DNA of 64,000 nt from Agarophyton chilense (lineage: Eukaryota; Rhodophyta; Florideophyceae; Gracilariales; Gracilariaceae): positions 868,001 to 932,000 of the forward strand of contig JARGXX010000003.1 of NCBI GenBank assembly GCA_030374765.1. The letters run 5' to 3'. Position numbers and translations under genes: made by a program. Shown in pieces: positions 32,394 through 44,600 of the stretch (position 1 is its first letter; every line of letters starts with the position of its first letter). Below the pieces are notes generated by a model. That model made no database searches. It worked only from the letters and a program-made list of their open reading frames with translations, and had not been told where the DNA came from.

Positions 32394-33830
32394 AGTTGTT
32401 ATCCATTGTAGAGCGCTCAATGAGAGAAGAAGGGTTTTTTCTATGCATTCTTGGTGGTGTGCCATATAGTAGGTCATACGGTGGCTTTCCTATGGCCGTG
32501 CGGCGACGTCGGTATCCATACAGAGCACTTTCTGTAGGACAACGCTTGGAGCGGAGACACCACGAAGATTTTCGGGATCTTCCTCTATTGAGAGACACGC
32601 CTCAGGCGGAGGAGACGCGTCCCAGCGGAGCACAGAAACAGAGCCACTCTGGAAAGGCACGACGGAGTCGGGTGTAAGACCGAGGTCAATCCGGCGGGAT
32701 ATACCTAGAGTGTTTAGGTGAGCACGGCACAGTCCGGGGTGTGACCAGTTCTATGCGGAGCGGTACCACGGCGATTGTCGGAAAAGAAGCGAGGAAATAC
32801 TCGTATGAGGTAGACGAGCGAGGTGAGTGGTGCGGCCACTCACGAGAGCCAAAAAGGGGAACAAGAGGAAAACGGGGGCGAACCCCTATACAAGGGCGAG
32901 ACTACGACAAGTGTCGGCGATTAAATATGAACCCACGGTGGTGGTAGCACTCTGGTCGACAGAGAGGTGGATGAACTAACGTGCGAAGGGCGCTCACGCA
33001 GTATGCGGTGAAGACGCGCCGAAGGCGAAAAGTTCAGGGCCAAGACTCCCTCCTTGGGATCTCCCAAGAGGGTGTTTACTGGGGAGCAGTGCTCAACCTC
33101 CTGTGTAGTGTGGGGCGGAGCGGCCCCTGACAGTGGGCGCGCGCCCGAAAAATAGACACTAAATAGCGATAGCGTAGCTGAATAAATACTGAAAATTACT
33201 AGGACTGGATTTACAGAGATTCCTTGCTGGTCCATGAAATTCTTTACAGTCTCGGCTTTGGAAGAGGTAAAATTATCACAGAATAGGTTAAGAGGAGGCC
33301 CGAATGGGTCAAGTATTTGGGATTCAAGAAAGTTTAGCACGATTGCGGTGGTCTGCGACTTAGTAGCTAAAGCGATAGACCATCCTGTCAGATTCTCAAT
33401 TCCGATTAGCTCGAAACGATTTCATTGCTTTTGCTAGGCAGCAGACCCGCAAAATCCATTGAAATGTTGCAAAAGAGATTTGTTAGGGGTTAGGAGAGCG
33501 CACTGGTTGGAATGGTAGCCTATCAAAGGGGTCACGTGCTCAAAAACTTCACAACTTCAAATGTATGCAACTATGTCAGTGAACATCTTTGAGCACCCAA
33601 ACCTGTCACGAGTGATATTCTTTGTAGAATCAATGCTTCAGTGTCCCCTTTCATCGTTTAAAGACCTTAAAATGTTCGGGCGTGAGTCTATCGGTGTAAT
33701 CGATCTTAGATCATCTTTTGTGCGTCGAAATAACTGTAATTCCCAAGGGAGGAACTTTTTGGCGTTTCTTTTGATTGCAGCTCGGTTCTTTGGGTGGTTA
33801 GCGCCTATAGATATATTACTGAAGTAGCGG
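32394..33830 (-). pseudogene. Integrase remnants of gypsy copy 3, split by an insertion
   Basis: On the right side, about 33200-33450 reads like an integrase core: ENLTGWSIALA then ILDPFGPPLNLFCDNFTSSKAETVKNF, where the Asp in FCDN is in the position of the second catalytic residue. The left side (32394-32598) reads GKPPYDLLYGTPPRMHRKNP, the usual end of the core. Between them, at about 32670-33190, lies unrelated G/C-richer sequence that starts near GGGTGTAAGACC, so the gene was interrupted by an insertion whose exact ends and target duplication I could not fix. Confidence 0.6.
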
Positions 33831-33889
33831 CCGATTTCAGAACAGAAAGGACCAAGATTATCAAGCGGTGTCCTTTCGCCACCCTCCTC

Positions 33890-35156
33890 AATGTAGTGGA
33901 TGTTAAAGAGATTGGAGGCTCCCCCTTTCGTAAATCTGGAGAGGTATTCCTCCGCCGCGTTACCTGTTCAGGTATATAGCTAATCTCGAATTCATACTCG
34001 GCAAGAAAAGTCGAGCGATCGAGCTAGCTTTTGATGAAATTCTATCTCCTTACATGGACGTCTGAGATCTTGGTGGTCCGTTATGGGCAACAACGGCTCT
34101 ACCCCTAGCAAATATAAAACAAAACTATTTTCAGTGCTAACACAATTTCTAATGCTTCCTTCTCAAACAGCGAGTAGTTCCGTTCCGATACGTTCATAGT
34201 CCGGCTGGCGAATTGACCTGGATGAAACATACCATCTTCCTTTTTCTGTGCTTGTACGGCTCCCAAGGCCAGGTAAGTTGCATCTATTTCAACGCGAAAA
34301 GGGGAGTTAAACTATGAAAAGGCGAGAACCGGGGGTGATCCGAGCTTTCCTTTCAATGTTTGGAAGGCTGTCATCATTTCCGGGGTGAAAGTCGTCTTTC
34401 GTTTTCCAAAGGTCACTGCATGAAGAGAAGCCGACGTCTTTTCGAAATCTTTGATGAATCGACGGTAATAACTTTCTAACCCAAGAAAACCACGAAGCTC
34501 GATGAAAGTCGTTGGTACTGGTGCTTCCTGGATCATCGATACTCCGTTTTTGTCAACGAATACTCTGATAGAGTCGATAATCAGACTTAGCAGGGAAAAG
34601 TGGGGTTGAGCGGGAACAAAGTGTTGTTATACGTTACACAGTCCAAAAAAGAATCGAAGTTTCGTCGGCCAGCTCGGATGAGTAGCTTTCTTTAAGTATT
34701 TCACTCGCACCTCGTTCGATCAAGAGTTTTACAGGACAAACAATATGTCCGAAATACTTAGCCGAGTCGACAAAGAAGTCACACTTCTCTAGTTTCAATG
34801 GTGTGCACGCACCACGCGGCACTCTCATATCATTTTGATCGTTAGTTAGATGATTTTTATAGTGGTTCAGGAACATGATGATGTTGTCGACCTGCACAAA
34901 ATACGTGGTCTACTTGAGCCGAGTAAGAAGAATATGAGCTTTTTGTTGGAGCATTGCCGGAGCGTAAATGAGCGGATAAGGTAATCACTGAAAATGGTAC
35001 ACTACTTGAAGTCAGACAAATGCCGTTTATCTCAGTCTTTCTCCCTACTGGGAACTTTCCGATATCTTCAATTTGCATTAATTGTGAGAACCACGTCTCC
35101 ATTCCAAAGCAAATCAAATTTTCCTCCATATGGGGTATCGGATACACATTTTTCAC
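33890..35156 (-). pseudogene. Reverse transcriptase/RNase H remnants of gypsy copy 3
   Basis: The pieces include NVYPIPHMEENLICFG (RT palm entry, 35050-35156), a degenerate catalytic box (QVDNIIMFLNHYKNHL at about 34850-34897, replacing Y-x-D-D-I), KYFGHIV (34740), then ELRGFLGLESYYRRFIKDF (RT connection, 34440-34510) and KTTFTPEMMTAFQTLK. An RNase H C-terminal strand lies near 33960-34010 (YEFEISYIPEQ). The catalytic Asp pair is not intact, and several frame changes occur. Confidence 0.72.
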
Positions 35157-35967
35157 CTTAATCTGTTTTAGATGTCTATTATTAATGAAAAACTTCTACA
35201 ATTCTTCAAGTTTGGTAGCTGACACCACTGGTAAGGTCCAATATGACAAACCAGGCTCTATCACCCCAGCACCTAGTATCTTCCGGACTTGGAATTTCTC
35301 CTCTGCTCGAGGTTTTGGCCCTGCCCTGCAAAGGGTTCGGGAGATGGCCCTGGTCTTAGGAAGTGAATTTATTCAATCTTCTTTATTTCAAAATATTTCG
35401 GAGGGATTATCCTACATTGCCGTAAACTCGCGAAGCAACTCTCGTAGCTTGTTTTGATGAAATTCAAGTACATATTCCATGTTTAAATCCATTAACTCTT
35501 TAACATGGCCTGTCTCTTACCTATCCAGTGATACAGGCTTATCCTTTTTATGATCATGGTGTTATGAACCCACGAATTTCTGAGTGGGCTTTCTAGCTTG
35601 AGGCTATATTTCGGTGTCTTTTTGCTCCTTTTTAAACACAGGTTCTGCCAGATTGTTTCCTAAAGGTATGTATTTCGAAATCATGGCTGAAGGTTTAGGT
35701 GAAAAACTTAAAGGGAGATCAGGCTTAACCAAAACAACACAGTTCGTGGTTAAAAGCAGTTAGTGGTCATAGAAAGTCAGTAATAGTTGAGAAACTTGGA
35801 GATCATGCGGTATGGTCGTGATATCTATCCAAACGTCGGTTTTTGATGGAGTCTGCACTGACACCGCAAAGTGTAGCTTGGTAGAAACCGGGTCATTCTT
35901 TTATGCCTTCTGTGCCTCGTAAATAGAACATGCTTGCGCGTGGCGGCCCAAAAGGGCTCCCGGACAC

Positions 35968-36228
35968 TCAAAATTGTCGAATCAATTTCAATTTCCAGTG
36001 TTTTTTTCTAGGTCTTATAGCCTTAATGAAGCGGGCATACGAGTCACAACCGAGTATGATTTCTGGAGCAAAGAAGTCACAGACAATTAAATCCAGTTGT
36101 ACTAATCTGGTTTCTAGTCTCAAAAGGAAATTAATGTATCCAGCAGTCGGCATCAGATTATTTTTCGCATCGATGATATATAATGAAGGACGAAATCGAA
36201 GGGTTTTCAGAATTTCCAGAGGTACCAA
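35968..36228 (-). pseudogene. Aspartic protease remnant of gypsy copy 3
   Basis: The frame reads YIIDAKNNLMPTAG, where IDAKN stands in place of the catalytic D-T/S-G, through a hydrophobic strand to LIVCDFFAPEIILGCD. That tail is the typical C-terminal half of retrotransposon proteases (a V-x-D/F...EIILG-x-D pattern). The catalytic site is altered. It sits about 0.8 kb upstream of the RT pieces, the usual relation within a gypsy pol. Confidence 0.6.
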
Positions 36229-39209
36229 CTTTTCTTTGATCAGGTTCGGAACAGCTCATGTATCACTGACAGATAACGAATGTACCATGGACTTGATGGG
36301 CGGGCTAAGATTAAGGTAGTCCTTGTATATCCTCTTAGCCGTGACCATGATTCGATCCTGGATATCCACACTGGACCGTGTCATTGAATTTTCATTAAAA
36401 CTTAATTTAAATTTAAATTAAACGTGCACTGATTTTGTTGGGTGATGAAATTAAAATTTCTGGTTCTCTAAATTTACAGCTATTCATCACATCATCCTTG
36501 TGTAAGCAATATGTCATTGACATCGACAGCGAACTTTCGGTTACATTTTATGGAGAAGCCGATCCATGAGCGGTAACTAAACCTTCAAGAACAGGCCACT
36601 GATGCTCACATTACAACAATCATGACTCCAATAAGTTTTCCTACCGTTTTACTGAACTCAAACAGAATGTTCTGTCCAAATCCAAAGGAGGTCTTCATGA
36701 TTTCGTACAGAACATATATATCAATACAAATGACGAGATATCTGATGCTCAATAATATTCGACTAATCGGTCAACAAATATTGTTTTAATGTAAACTCAC
36801 AGTTTACATGGTATCTACCCGCTTTTTCACCTTTCACCAACAAGTGTTCCAATCCATTTTGGTCCCATTGACCTATATAAATCAAATTGGACGCACAATC
36901 TCTCACACTCGCTCTCGATTGCGTCCCAGAACTTTAGATCTTTGGCGCCAGAAAAGATTAGAAACTGTTCGTGAATGAAATGAACAGGTCAGCTAGCTCA
37001 ACTGCAGCAGCACTATATTCATAACAAGGGTAGAACAAGATACTGAAGTTAGCGTACTCCATACGACCAAGAACGCGCAGCCTTTTATTCCGTTGACATA
37101 GATTGAATGTAAACAAACTTCGAAGCACGAAGCCAACTTACAAGTACTCGAGACGAAGACGAAATCCATCATAAACCAAAGCATCACATCACACTTTACA
37201 GCTACCGGAGAATGTCAGATATACAATGCGAAGCGGACGCAGTATGAGTATTAATATATTGCACTCACTGATATTTGAGAAGAAGACAGAACTACGAGGG
37301 CCTTGGTCCTTAGCAATTTCTAAAGCGATCGAATCGCAGCGTAGAGCAAATATCTGCATCATTCAGAAATAGACACAAATGGCGAGTAAGAGTGAGAGAG
37401 AGGGCCCCATTTCACCTGGTTAGGGATACCAGCGAAAGACATCACTGACGAAAATTTGCGACAACATGTTCAGAACAGTTAGTGAGGCTGTAAATCAGAT
37501 GCACTTTCATTGTTGCACGATAGCATGACGTGAAGTACAGAATAAAGCCCGTATTGTTTCATATTCTGGCCATAGGCCAATACGCTCAGAAAAAATCAGG
37601 ACTCCGAGATAATCTAATGCGCATACAATTGATCTGGACCACAGAAAAAGATTCGAGCAAGAGACCATACGGTGAGCACACTGATATATATTCATGTTCC
37701 TCTCCAATAAACTTGATACAAATGCCATCCCTTTGTGAAAATCGATGTTTGTTCGGTCAAGATTCAAGAAGAATGTACTTCAGTTAGAGGAGGCAGAAGA
37801 TAGAGCAATGCCAAACTGGAATAGGTGACATTTTACCTGTCGAAGAACTGTACTTGTGTTCAGGATTCATTCGTGCACAAATCCTGAGACAAACAAAGAA
37901 TTTCGTGGTGATGTGGCAGGCGGCAAAATGATGATGAAGTTGGACCCCTGTGTTACCTGTTTGTGAAATAATATGGAAGCGTAAACAATAAACAAAAGAA
38001 ATCAGGAAAGCATTGAACGATGAATCTTGAGCTTCTCGTCGAAAAGATTGGGGAGCATTGAATGTCACCATTCGAGAGACGAATTGATATGCAACGTAGC
38101 TCCGAAATTCTTAGCTGGAAGTGGCATGGAATAATTACAGGAGTCTGAATCTAAACGCAGTGTTCAAAGAGTAGTCCATCCTGAGATCTTCAGTCATACT
38201 ACGTATCTCCCGGTAGTTTGCCACAGGTTAATCATATCGTTAAAACATATCAACTCATTTTGTTCATTATCGTACCACCGCCAACCTCCAAGTCTTTTCA
38301 GTACCGTTTGAACGCGTTCCGATATGCATCCTTCCCGCGCCAGCTAGCCATCAGTTTGACGCCCAACTCAACCTATCCCTCCATCCATCACAGGGTCTTT
38401 GCATCGTTCCACTTCACATGAATCTGAGCTGTTGGTTTCGTCGCTAGTATTCGCGACATCTGCATTTTTGAAGTCAAAATCAAATATAATTGTTCATAAT
38501 GAACGAAAGAGCCCCACGTTGTTATTCATGCAAATGTATACGCACCGGATAGTACCCAAGGCTCAAGATATGTAGTTGTGAAGAGTTTGACATGGTCATC
38601 ATTCTGACGTGTGCAACGGTTGGAAGTAGTGTTCTGACTAAGGTGACGAAGTAAGAAACACGAATAGGAAAAGGCGGCGCAGTGAGAAAGTGAAGGAGCC
38701 GCGAAAAGGTTTACCGTCCACAGTGCTACAAACGGGACGGCAGAACGCAAGAGGTCGAGAGAACCCGAAATTCTCTTGGGCGGCATTGCCGAAATTTGAA
38801 CCGGAAAAGCATATTATCAAATAGAGCAGCGCTTCTCAAGGTTCCAAAAATATCAATTCCTGTACTATACAGCGGAGACAACGATCACCTTATTCCTTCT
38901 TTCCAGAACTCAAAAATTCTGTAAGTCATACTCATGTACGCACACATGTCCAAGTAAAAATTCCTCATAGGGCCAATGAAGTACGTTCTTTTCTGCGGAT
39001 TCTTCTTCGCTGTCTTGAAATTTTGTTGCACAATTGAAATTTGCCTGGACATTGTAACAACGCTCTCAACGGAATACACGGTGAAGATGTAACATTCATA
39101 TTCGACTTCCTCTTCTTATATTTGTCCATTGGTCCCTTTCTGAAGCCTTTTTGTGGTCCAAGACATAAGAGGAATTAATTCATTAACGCCATTCACGAAC
39201 TGTTCGGAA
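36229..39209. other. Stretch without recognised gene
   Basis: AT-rich DNA with only short open frames on both strands (for example 37507-37767 -, 38526-38786 -). None has a recognisable domain. It probably contains further degraded transposon sequence. Confidence 0.45.
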
Positions 39210-41753
39210 AATAGTATTACTTTCTTATAGTACATGTCAATGTGCTCTGACGTCTCTCCTTAGTAAGTACCAGCGGCGAATCATGAAGCTCTCCTCCACT
39301 CATCCATTTTGCTGAGAAGACTGCAAGTGTATCTATTACAGTACTCATCGTCTGCTTTTTAGTATAGTAATTGGCTCCAGGAAACCATTTTGTCCGACTC
39401 AAGATGTTTACCACCAATGCCACGTTCGTATTTCGTGCAAAGAATTCGAGATGAAGCTGACAAAAGTCAGTGCTTGTAGCACTAGAGATCTTGAATATTG
39501 AAAGAACTTTTCGTAGATGTCGAAATCAGAATCTCCTGAGATCTATACTACTATTTCGAAAGAATAATGAACTCCGTAGCTCCTCCTCCTCTTCATTAAG
39601 GAGCGGTAGCATAATTTTCCTCAGTAAACAATACATATGTGCAGCTTTCGCCAGCTTTGTCTTCTCTATAACCAATTCCGCAAACTTAAAGGTAGCATTG
39701 CTGCGTCTATTGTCGACTCCCCCAAAGTTTCCAATTGCCCACTGTGACAAAAGAGAAAGTGGTCCACATGCCCGTATGGAATCTTCGAGTTAAAGCAATA
39801 AGTGCTAAACGTACTTGCCCAGATTGACGCGTTTGTGTAAACATTTGTAGTAAACCGAAGTGAAATGAGTGAAGGAGCGCTTCGAAGAATACCCTACTCG
39901 TCGAATATCATGCTCATGCAGTTTTCAACGACATAGAAGGATACAAATTTCAACGAAGTAGCACCATCCAGACATGAGAGATGATGGAGGAATACCATCC
40001 AGATCAATGGGAATTAACTCCAAGATAAAAGCTTTTCAATCCATTGCTTTTAATCCTCCTCTTTTATGGATATCGGGAGGTCGCCTAATGCGATTATTGT
40101 AAAATCTACTTGCATCTCAAAATCACTTACTTGCCTGTGCTTGGCCCTTTCTTTCCCAAATAATCACAATATCTTCAAAGTTCCCGTAGTCTCTGCACCA
40201 TATTGACATCATATCTGGCGATCTGTGTCAAAAAAGAAAGTGCATGATGTCAATCGGCATTTCGTGAAAGGGTTCAAGAAAATCCATTCTATTTACCAGC
40301 TCAAAAACATCAGGCGACCCGGAACTTATGCCTTGGCAGCTTCTTTTCAATTCTTTCGAGGAAGGGGAGTTTATCCACTCTTTCAGTTCCACAATCGATC
40401 TATTGTAGAGTAGAGGACTACGAATACAAATTTTAGTCAGATACCAAATACTATGTCGCACTGCTTCTCTGGCGACATCTTCTTGGACAAAGAAAGGGTA
40501 GTAGACATGTTTACTCTCCGTAGCAGATTTACCTTGAAACGTTCGGAAGGATTTAGGTTCAATATCATCAGCAATAAAGGCCAGTAACTGTACTCCGTTT
40601 TCTTGAACGCATTCAAACAATCCGTAGAGAGATAGCAGTGAATATGTCGTACCTAACGTTTCTTGGGCCGCCGAGCTCCTTCACAATTTCTCTAAATACA
40701 TTTCCCGACATGAAATCTTCTAGTTTGTCATGATTAGTCGCATAAAATTTTCCATATATCTGTTTGTGGTAGTACTGAAACAAAGGCAGCCCACTTGATC
40801 TGCTCCAAATCCTAGCAGATATTCTATATTTCACTACGAAGTAACTAAATTGTGAAATGGGGGCGGGTAACTTCTGACTTGTGGGATGTAGACATCGCTC
40901 GACATTGTTACATGTGTCGAAAATGAGAAATTTGTGACCTCTGGAGCAGAACGGAAGCATTGAAAGCTTCAATTTAAACTCCCGAAACAAAGCCTTACGG
41001 TCGCCACTCCATGAGGTGTAGAAAAATCTTCTTTCGAGGAGCAAGTCTTCCATTATTTCTGCTGTATAATGTCTGTATTTCAATACGAAACCAAGTACGA
41101 ATGCGTGTTTTTTTATGAACCGCTCAAACGACGACCTGTTCATGTCCAGTAAAGGTATAGGATCTTCACTTTCTTCAACAACTATCAGAACTCATCTCAC
41201 AAACCGATTCATCGCTTACATCTGAAGAATATGAAATAATAATTTGAAGTCCTTTCAAAGCGTTACCTGCTAGCTGCAGCTCCGAACTGTCCTGTATACC
41301 AACTTGATATTTAAACGAAGGTTGCTGTGACTGCGTATTGCTTTCAATGCCAACAGTTCTAGAAGCCTAGTCAGATTCAGATGAATCGGAAGCAATTATA
41401 TGTTTCAAATCTCCCAAAACATGAGAATTGCCTTCTCGAAGTGAAAACCCATAAGAAGCAGACATAATTCCCGTTTCGCCAAATGCAAATCGCACCTGAG
41501 GGCCTGAGAAACTCATGAAGCTGTCATACTCTTCTTCCTTCCCATTTGAAGTTGCCACTGCTCCCCAAGACTTTCCTTGTATGCCCCGACCTTCTCCAAT
41601 TTCAGTCACCAATTCTTTCTCATCTGCTTTCAGGTCGTCGAAAAAAACACCATCCGTTACTGCTTTCGGAGGGGAGACCTTTCTCTGATGGGGCTTGTTT
41701 ACATGTTTTCTAATTTCTGAGGATCTTGGTAGTGCTTTAAGACCGTCATTCAA
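39210..41753 (-). pseudogene. Probable Tnp2/CACTA-type (or Plavaka-like) transposase relic
   Basis: Minus-strand pieces occur in order. 41367-41753 is a Ser/acid-rich N-terminus. 40613-41143 is an open frame of 176 codons with FIFDTCNNVERC-type Cys region, VVKYRISARIWSR and a DKLEDFMSGNVFREIV segment. 40228-40620 ends with FHEMPIDIMHFLF. 39526-39800 reads IRACGPLSLLSQWAIGNFGGVDNRRSN. The P-I-D-x-M-H block and the later G-P...W...G...R-S-N block occur in this order in Tnp2-type transposases, where the second precedes a K-rich helix as it does here. The identification is by eye and tentative. No terminal repeats were found. Confidence 0.38.
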
Positions 41754-42334
41754 CTGGAACCTTTTAAAGCGAGCACGGACAGCGACAGATTGATAAGCGA
41801 AAAAGGCCTCCCATGATGTCTGGGTAGGAGCAACTACTACGACACGGTTAACGAATGATCGTTCACATACAACACCACCCCCATTTGATGCACTAAATCA
41901 AAGTAATTTGTTATGTAATTAGATATTATACCGCAATAAATGGACTTTTAAACGAGATGGAGTCGAAAAGATAAGCTTGACTGTCGTTTTCGAAGAAAGT
42001 TGGGCTTTTCGCTTCGTTCAAAGAAATTTTAACTCATGAACAGGTAGAAATTGTACATCGCAGAAAACAGTCGTTCGCTCTTTCCGCTTCTCGCTACTAC
42101 CGCTTTTACTGCTTCTGTTCCTTTTCGACGAACTTTTTGATTCTTTGTTTTAACTCTGGCAGACGTTTACATCAGAATGAAGAGAGAAATACATTGCCAT
42201 CAAAGCGATCTCTCTCAACATGGAAAGATTTACTTCGAAGAACATTTAGAGCTCGCGATCCAGAAGTACAACTCCGTGTAAAAGAATAAAAACCAGCACA
42301 TTCCAACACTCCTTTGCAGCGCGAGTGCGGTTTT
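41754..42334. other. Stretch without recognised gene
   Basis: Sequence between the Tnp2-like relic and the truncated start of gypsy copy 2. No LTR was found here, so copy 2 is 5'-truncated. Confidence 0.5.
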
Positions 42335-42360
42335 GCCTCAATCCACTGACAACAACTAAC

Positions 42361-43348
42361 GAAATTTTCCTTAAGGTTCTAGACTACCGGAGTTACCGAT
42401 TGGCAGATAGGTCTCCGAAATAATCTGGTTCAGTGGCTTGAAGAGTCGCAAAATGGGCCAAACGGATGCAACTAACCATTACGGACAAGTTCTGGGGTTC
42501 CTATTCCATTGCTGTCCTTAACGTTCTTAGTTTGTTCCGTACGGCCTGTGATCAGAACGGTGTCCACGAGGGCACCGCTCTGTACATTTTCCAATTCTTC
42601 CTCACAGGAGATGCGCGTGACCGAGTGGTTTCGAAGAGATCTGGCACAACTGATCTCGTGGATGCTAAAGACCGTGAGCTCCGCAGGTCATATCTTTACG
42701 TTGTTCATTACTTATTTGGAACCTATGTAGCGGATGAATTTATAATGGATGCCCACCAGGAAGTGATATCCTTTAGGAAAAGCTCCAACATGACCACATC
42801 GGCTTTTGCAGACGAAGTATGGAAGAAAGATTACCGATGTGGAAACTTGTTCTCCTCAGAACGGCTCAAACGTCATTTCATCACGGGATTACTCCCTGCC
42901 ATTTGGACACATGTCCATAATTACCACAAGTAAAACCGACAATACTTCTTCCGAAGGTTCGATACTTATGCCGAAGGTTATGGCAAAACCTACAGGACGT
43001 CCAGACACAATGATGATATATCCAGAGGACACTCAACTCCATTGCATAAACCCAACCAAGTCTATTTGGTTAGCTTCATGGACTCGGACATGGATCCATC
43101 ACTCCATTATGCCGACTCGGGAGATAGCCTCGTGGTTATTTTCAGTGCCCTTCCGTCCGGGCCCCCATCATATACATCCCGGGGAACTACAGCAACCATT
43201 GAACCACCGAAACCCAATTATTCCCCCTTTCCACCCCACGAAGACGTTTTTGTTCGCTTATAAAGGGCTTGCTTCCTCTGCGTTTCCATGGTCCAACCCT
43301 CTGACTGCACGAATTATCTGCGTGAAGACGCACGCAAACATCTCCTAG
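42361..43348 (+). pseudogene. Gag of gypsy copy 2, frameshifted
   Basis: The open part 42466-42933 encodes the gag core (ITDKFWGSYSIAVLNVLSLFRTACDQNGV...), matching copy 1 at 4400-4480 residue by residue with scattered substitutions. Upstream, 42361-42465 continues the nucleotide similarity in broken frame. After a stop at 42933 the reading resumes in other frames (43042-43263 with the Pro-rich PPKPNYSPFPP linker), and the Cys-rich C-terminus appears near 43270-43330. Confidence 0.8.
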
Positions 43349-43616
43349 CCTTGAAGGGGAGAGAATTACAAGATCCGAAGATCCGAAGGAACGTTTAACA
43401 GGGCCCAGCAACGAGCCACAGGAACACGTCGAAGCTCCCGCTATGCCACACCTCCGGATAACCTAATGAAAGACTCATAGGTCCGTGCCAGTGTAGACCC
43501 TACGGACGACCCCGAAGATGAATCTCATGATCAGGAAGAAATAAAAACCGCATCAGAAACGCTTAGAGAGTCGACGCGAGGCAAATCCTCCCTCTCTAAG
43601 TCCAGGGCTCTACCTA

Positions 43617-43952
43617 TTGGACGGTCAGGATCCAAAAAGCTCCGCACCTTTCAATACAACCCCCAATCATTGGACCACTCAGAACGGACCAGAATTAGAA
43701 GACAGTAACGAACCCGTCTGTATCCTCAGGAAGGAGAAATTTAAAGTTCAGTTAACCATAGGACTACGTTCCAACAGCTCACGAGTTGCCAGAGCCGTAT
43801 TGGACACAGGCTTTGGTCCTAATTTGGTCCATTCTAAGCTACTCCCACTGGGTTGGCAAGGTTTCGTTCAGGTAAGAAAGACCCCCAGGATTACCGATGC
43901 ATCACGTAGACCAATGGGCATTAAAGGGGTAGTACCACTTAACATACAATGA
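43617..43952 (+). pseudogene. Aspartic protease of gypsy copy 2
   Basis: A frame of 111 codons reads ARAVLDTGFGPNLVHSKLLPLGW, the retropepsin active-site strand with the catalytic Asp in DTG intact. It continues to a TGA, after which the same frame carries the second half (CPDLGADAILGTSFID). It aligns throughout with 2899-3321 of copy 1, where the DTG is changed. The copy-2 protease is therefore better preserved in its active site but interrupted by the TGA. Confidence 0.78.
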
Positions 43953-44223
43953 GGACGATTCAAAGTCCACACGTGGTTTCTTGTATGTCCTGACTTAGGC
44001 GCTGACGCAATCCTAGGGACCTCCTTCATCGATTGATACATTAAGGCCGTTTATCCAGGCCTTAGGAAAGTCGCCTTCTATCGCCCACCATCCATCTCCA
44101 TAATTGGTTCCGCCCTAGGGCTGAGAATCTAACCTCAAACGAGCAGTTATCTCCTAAGACACTAAGTCCATTAAGGTTCGCTTATCGAAAGCCATAACGA
44201 TACCTTCCATGATGTAGATCACC

Positions 44224-44600
44224 TTGTCGGGCCATTCCCAATCATTAGGTCTCGTAACGATTCAGAACCCCCCGGAAAAGGTTCTGAAGCACCTTACCTT
44301 AATGGCCAATGTAGTAATGGACATCCATCCCAACAGGCCCTTCTTCGTCACAACCAGCAACTATTGCACCACCGAAAAGGAATGTCTAGCCATCGTATGG
44401 TCAGTCTTGACACTCCGTCTATTCCTCGAGGAAACTAGGTTCACAATTTGGACAGACTCCGATTCACTCCGCTGGCTACTCATCATCACCGATGTTTCAG
44501 TTCGTCTCGCTCGGTGGCGCTCAGACTGTCAGAATATGACTACGAGAAAACCTATAGGCCAGGCATAAAGCACCAGGCAGCAGATGCCCTGTCGCGAATC
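44224..44600 (+). pseudogene. Deletion junction: protease-RT linker fused to RNase H
   Basis: The frame reads HLTLMANVVMDIHPNRPFF, which in copy 1 lies at about 2610-2650, upstream of RT. At about 44358-44366 it passes directly into TTEKECLAIVWSVLTLR, which in copy 1 is RNase H at about 1260. Roughly 1.3 kb of copy-1 sequence, including all RT motifs and the N-terminal part of RNase H, is missing. The element therefore could not have copied itself after this event. The reading frame happens to be kept over the junction. Confidence 0.82.

Larger units (their letters stand above)
32394..36228 (-). mobile_element. Ty3/gypsy retrotransposon, copy 3, highly decayed
   Basis: Minus-strand fragments keep the order protease (35968-36228), RT (34620-35156), RNase H (about 33900-34536), integrase zinc region (about 33560-33830), integrase core (about 33200-33450) and integrase end (32394-32670). 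It differs from copies 1 and 2: for example, protease ends with FAPEIILGCDSYARF and RT has YPIPHMEENLICFG. It is therefore another gypsy lineage. The integrase is split by about 0.5 kb of G/C-richer sequence. The Helitron coding frame begins immediately at its lower end, so one element probably inserted beside or into the other. Confidence 0.72.
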
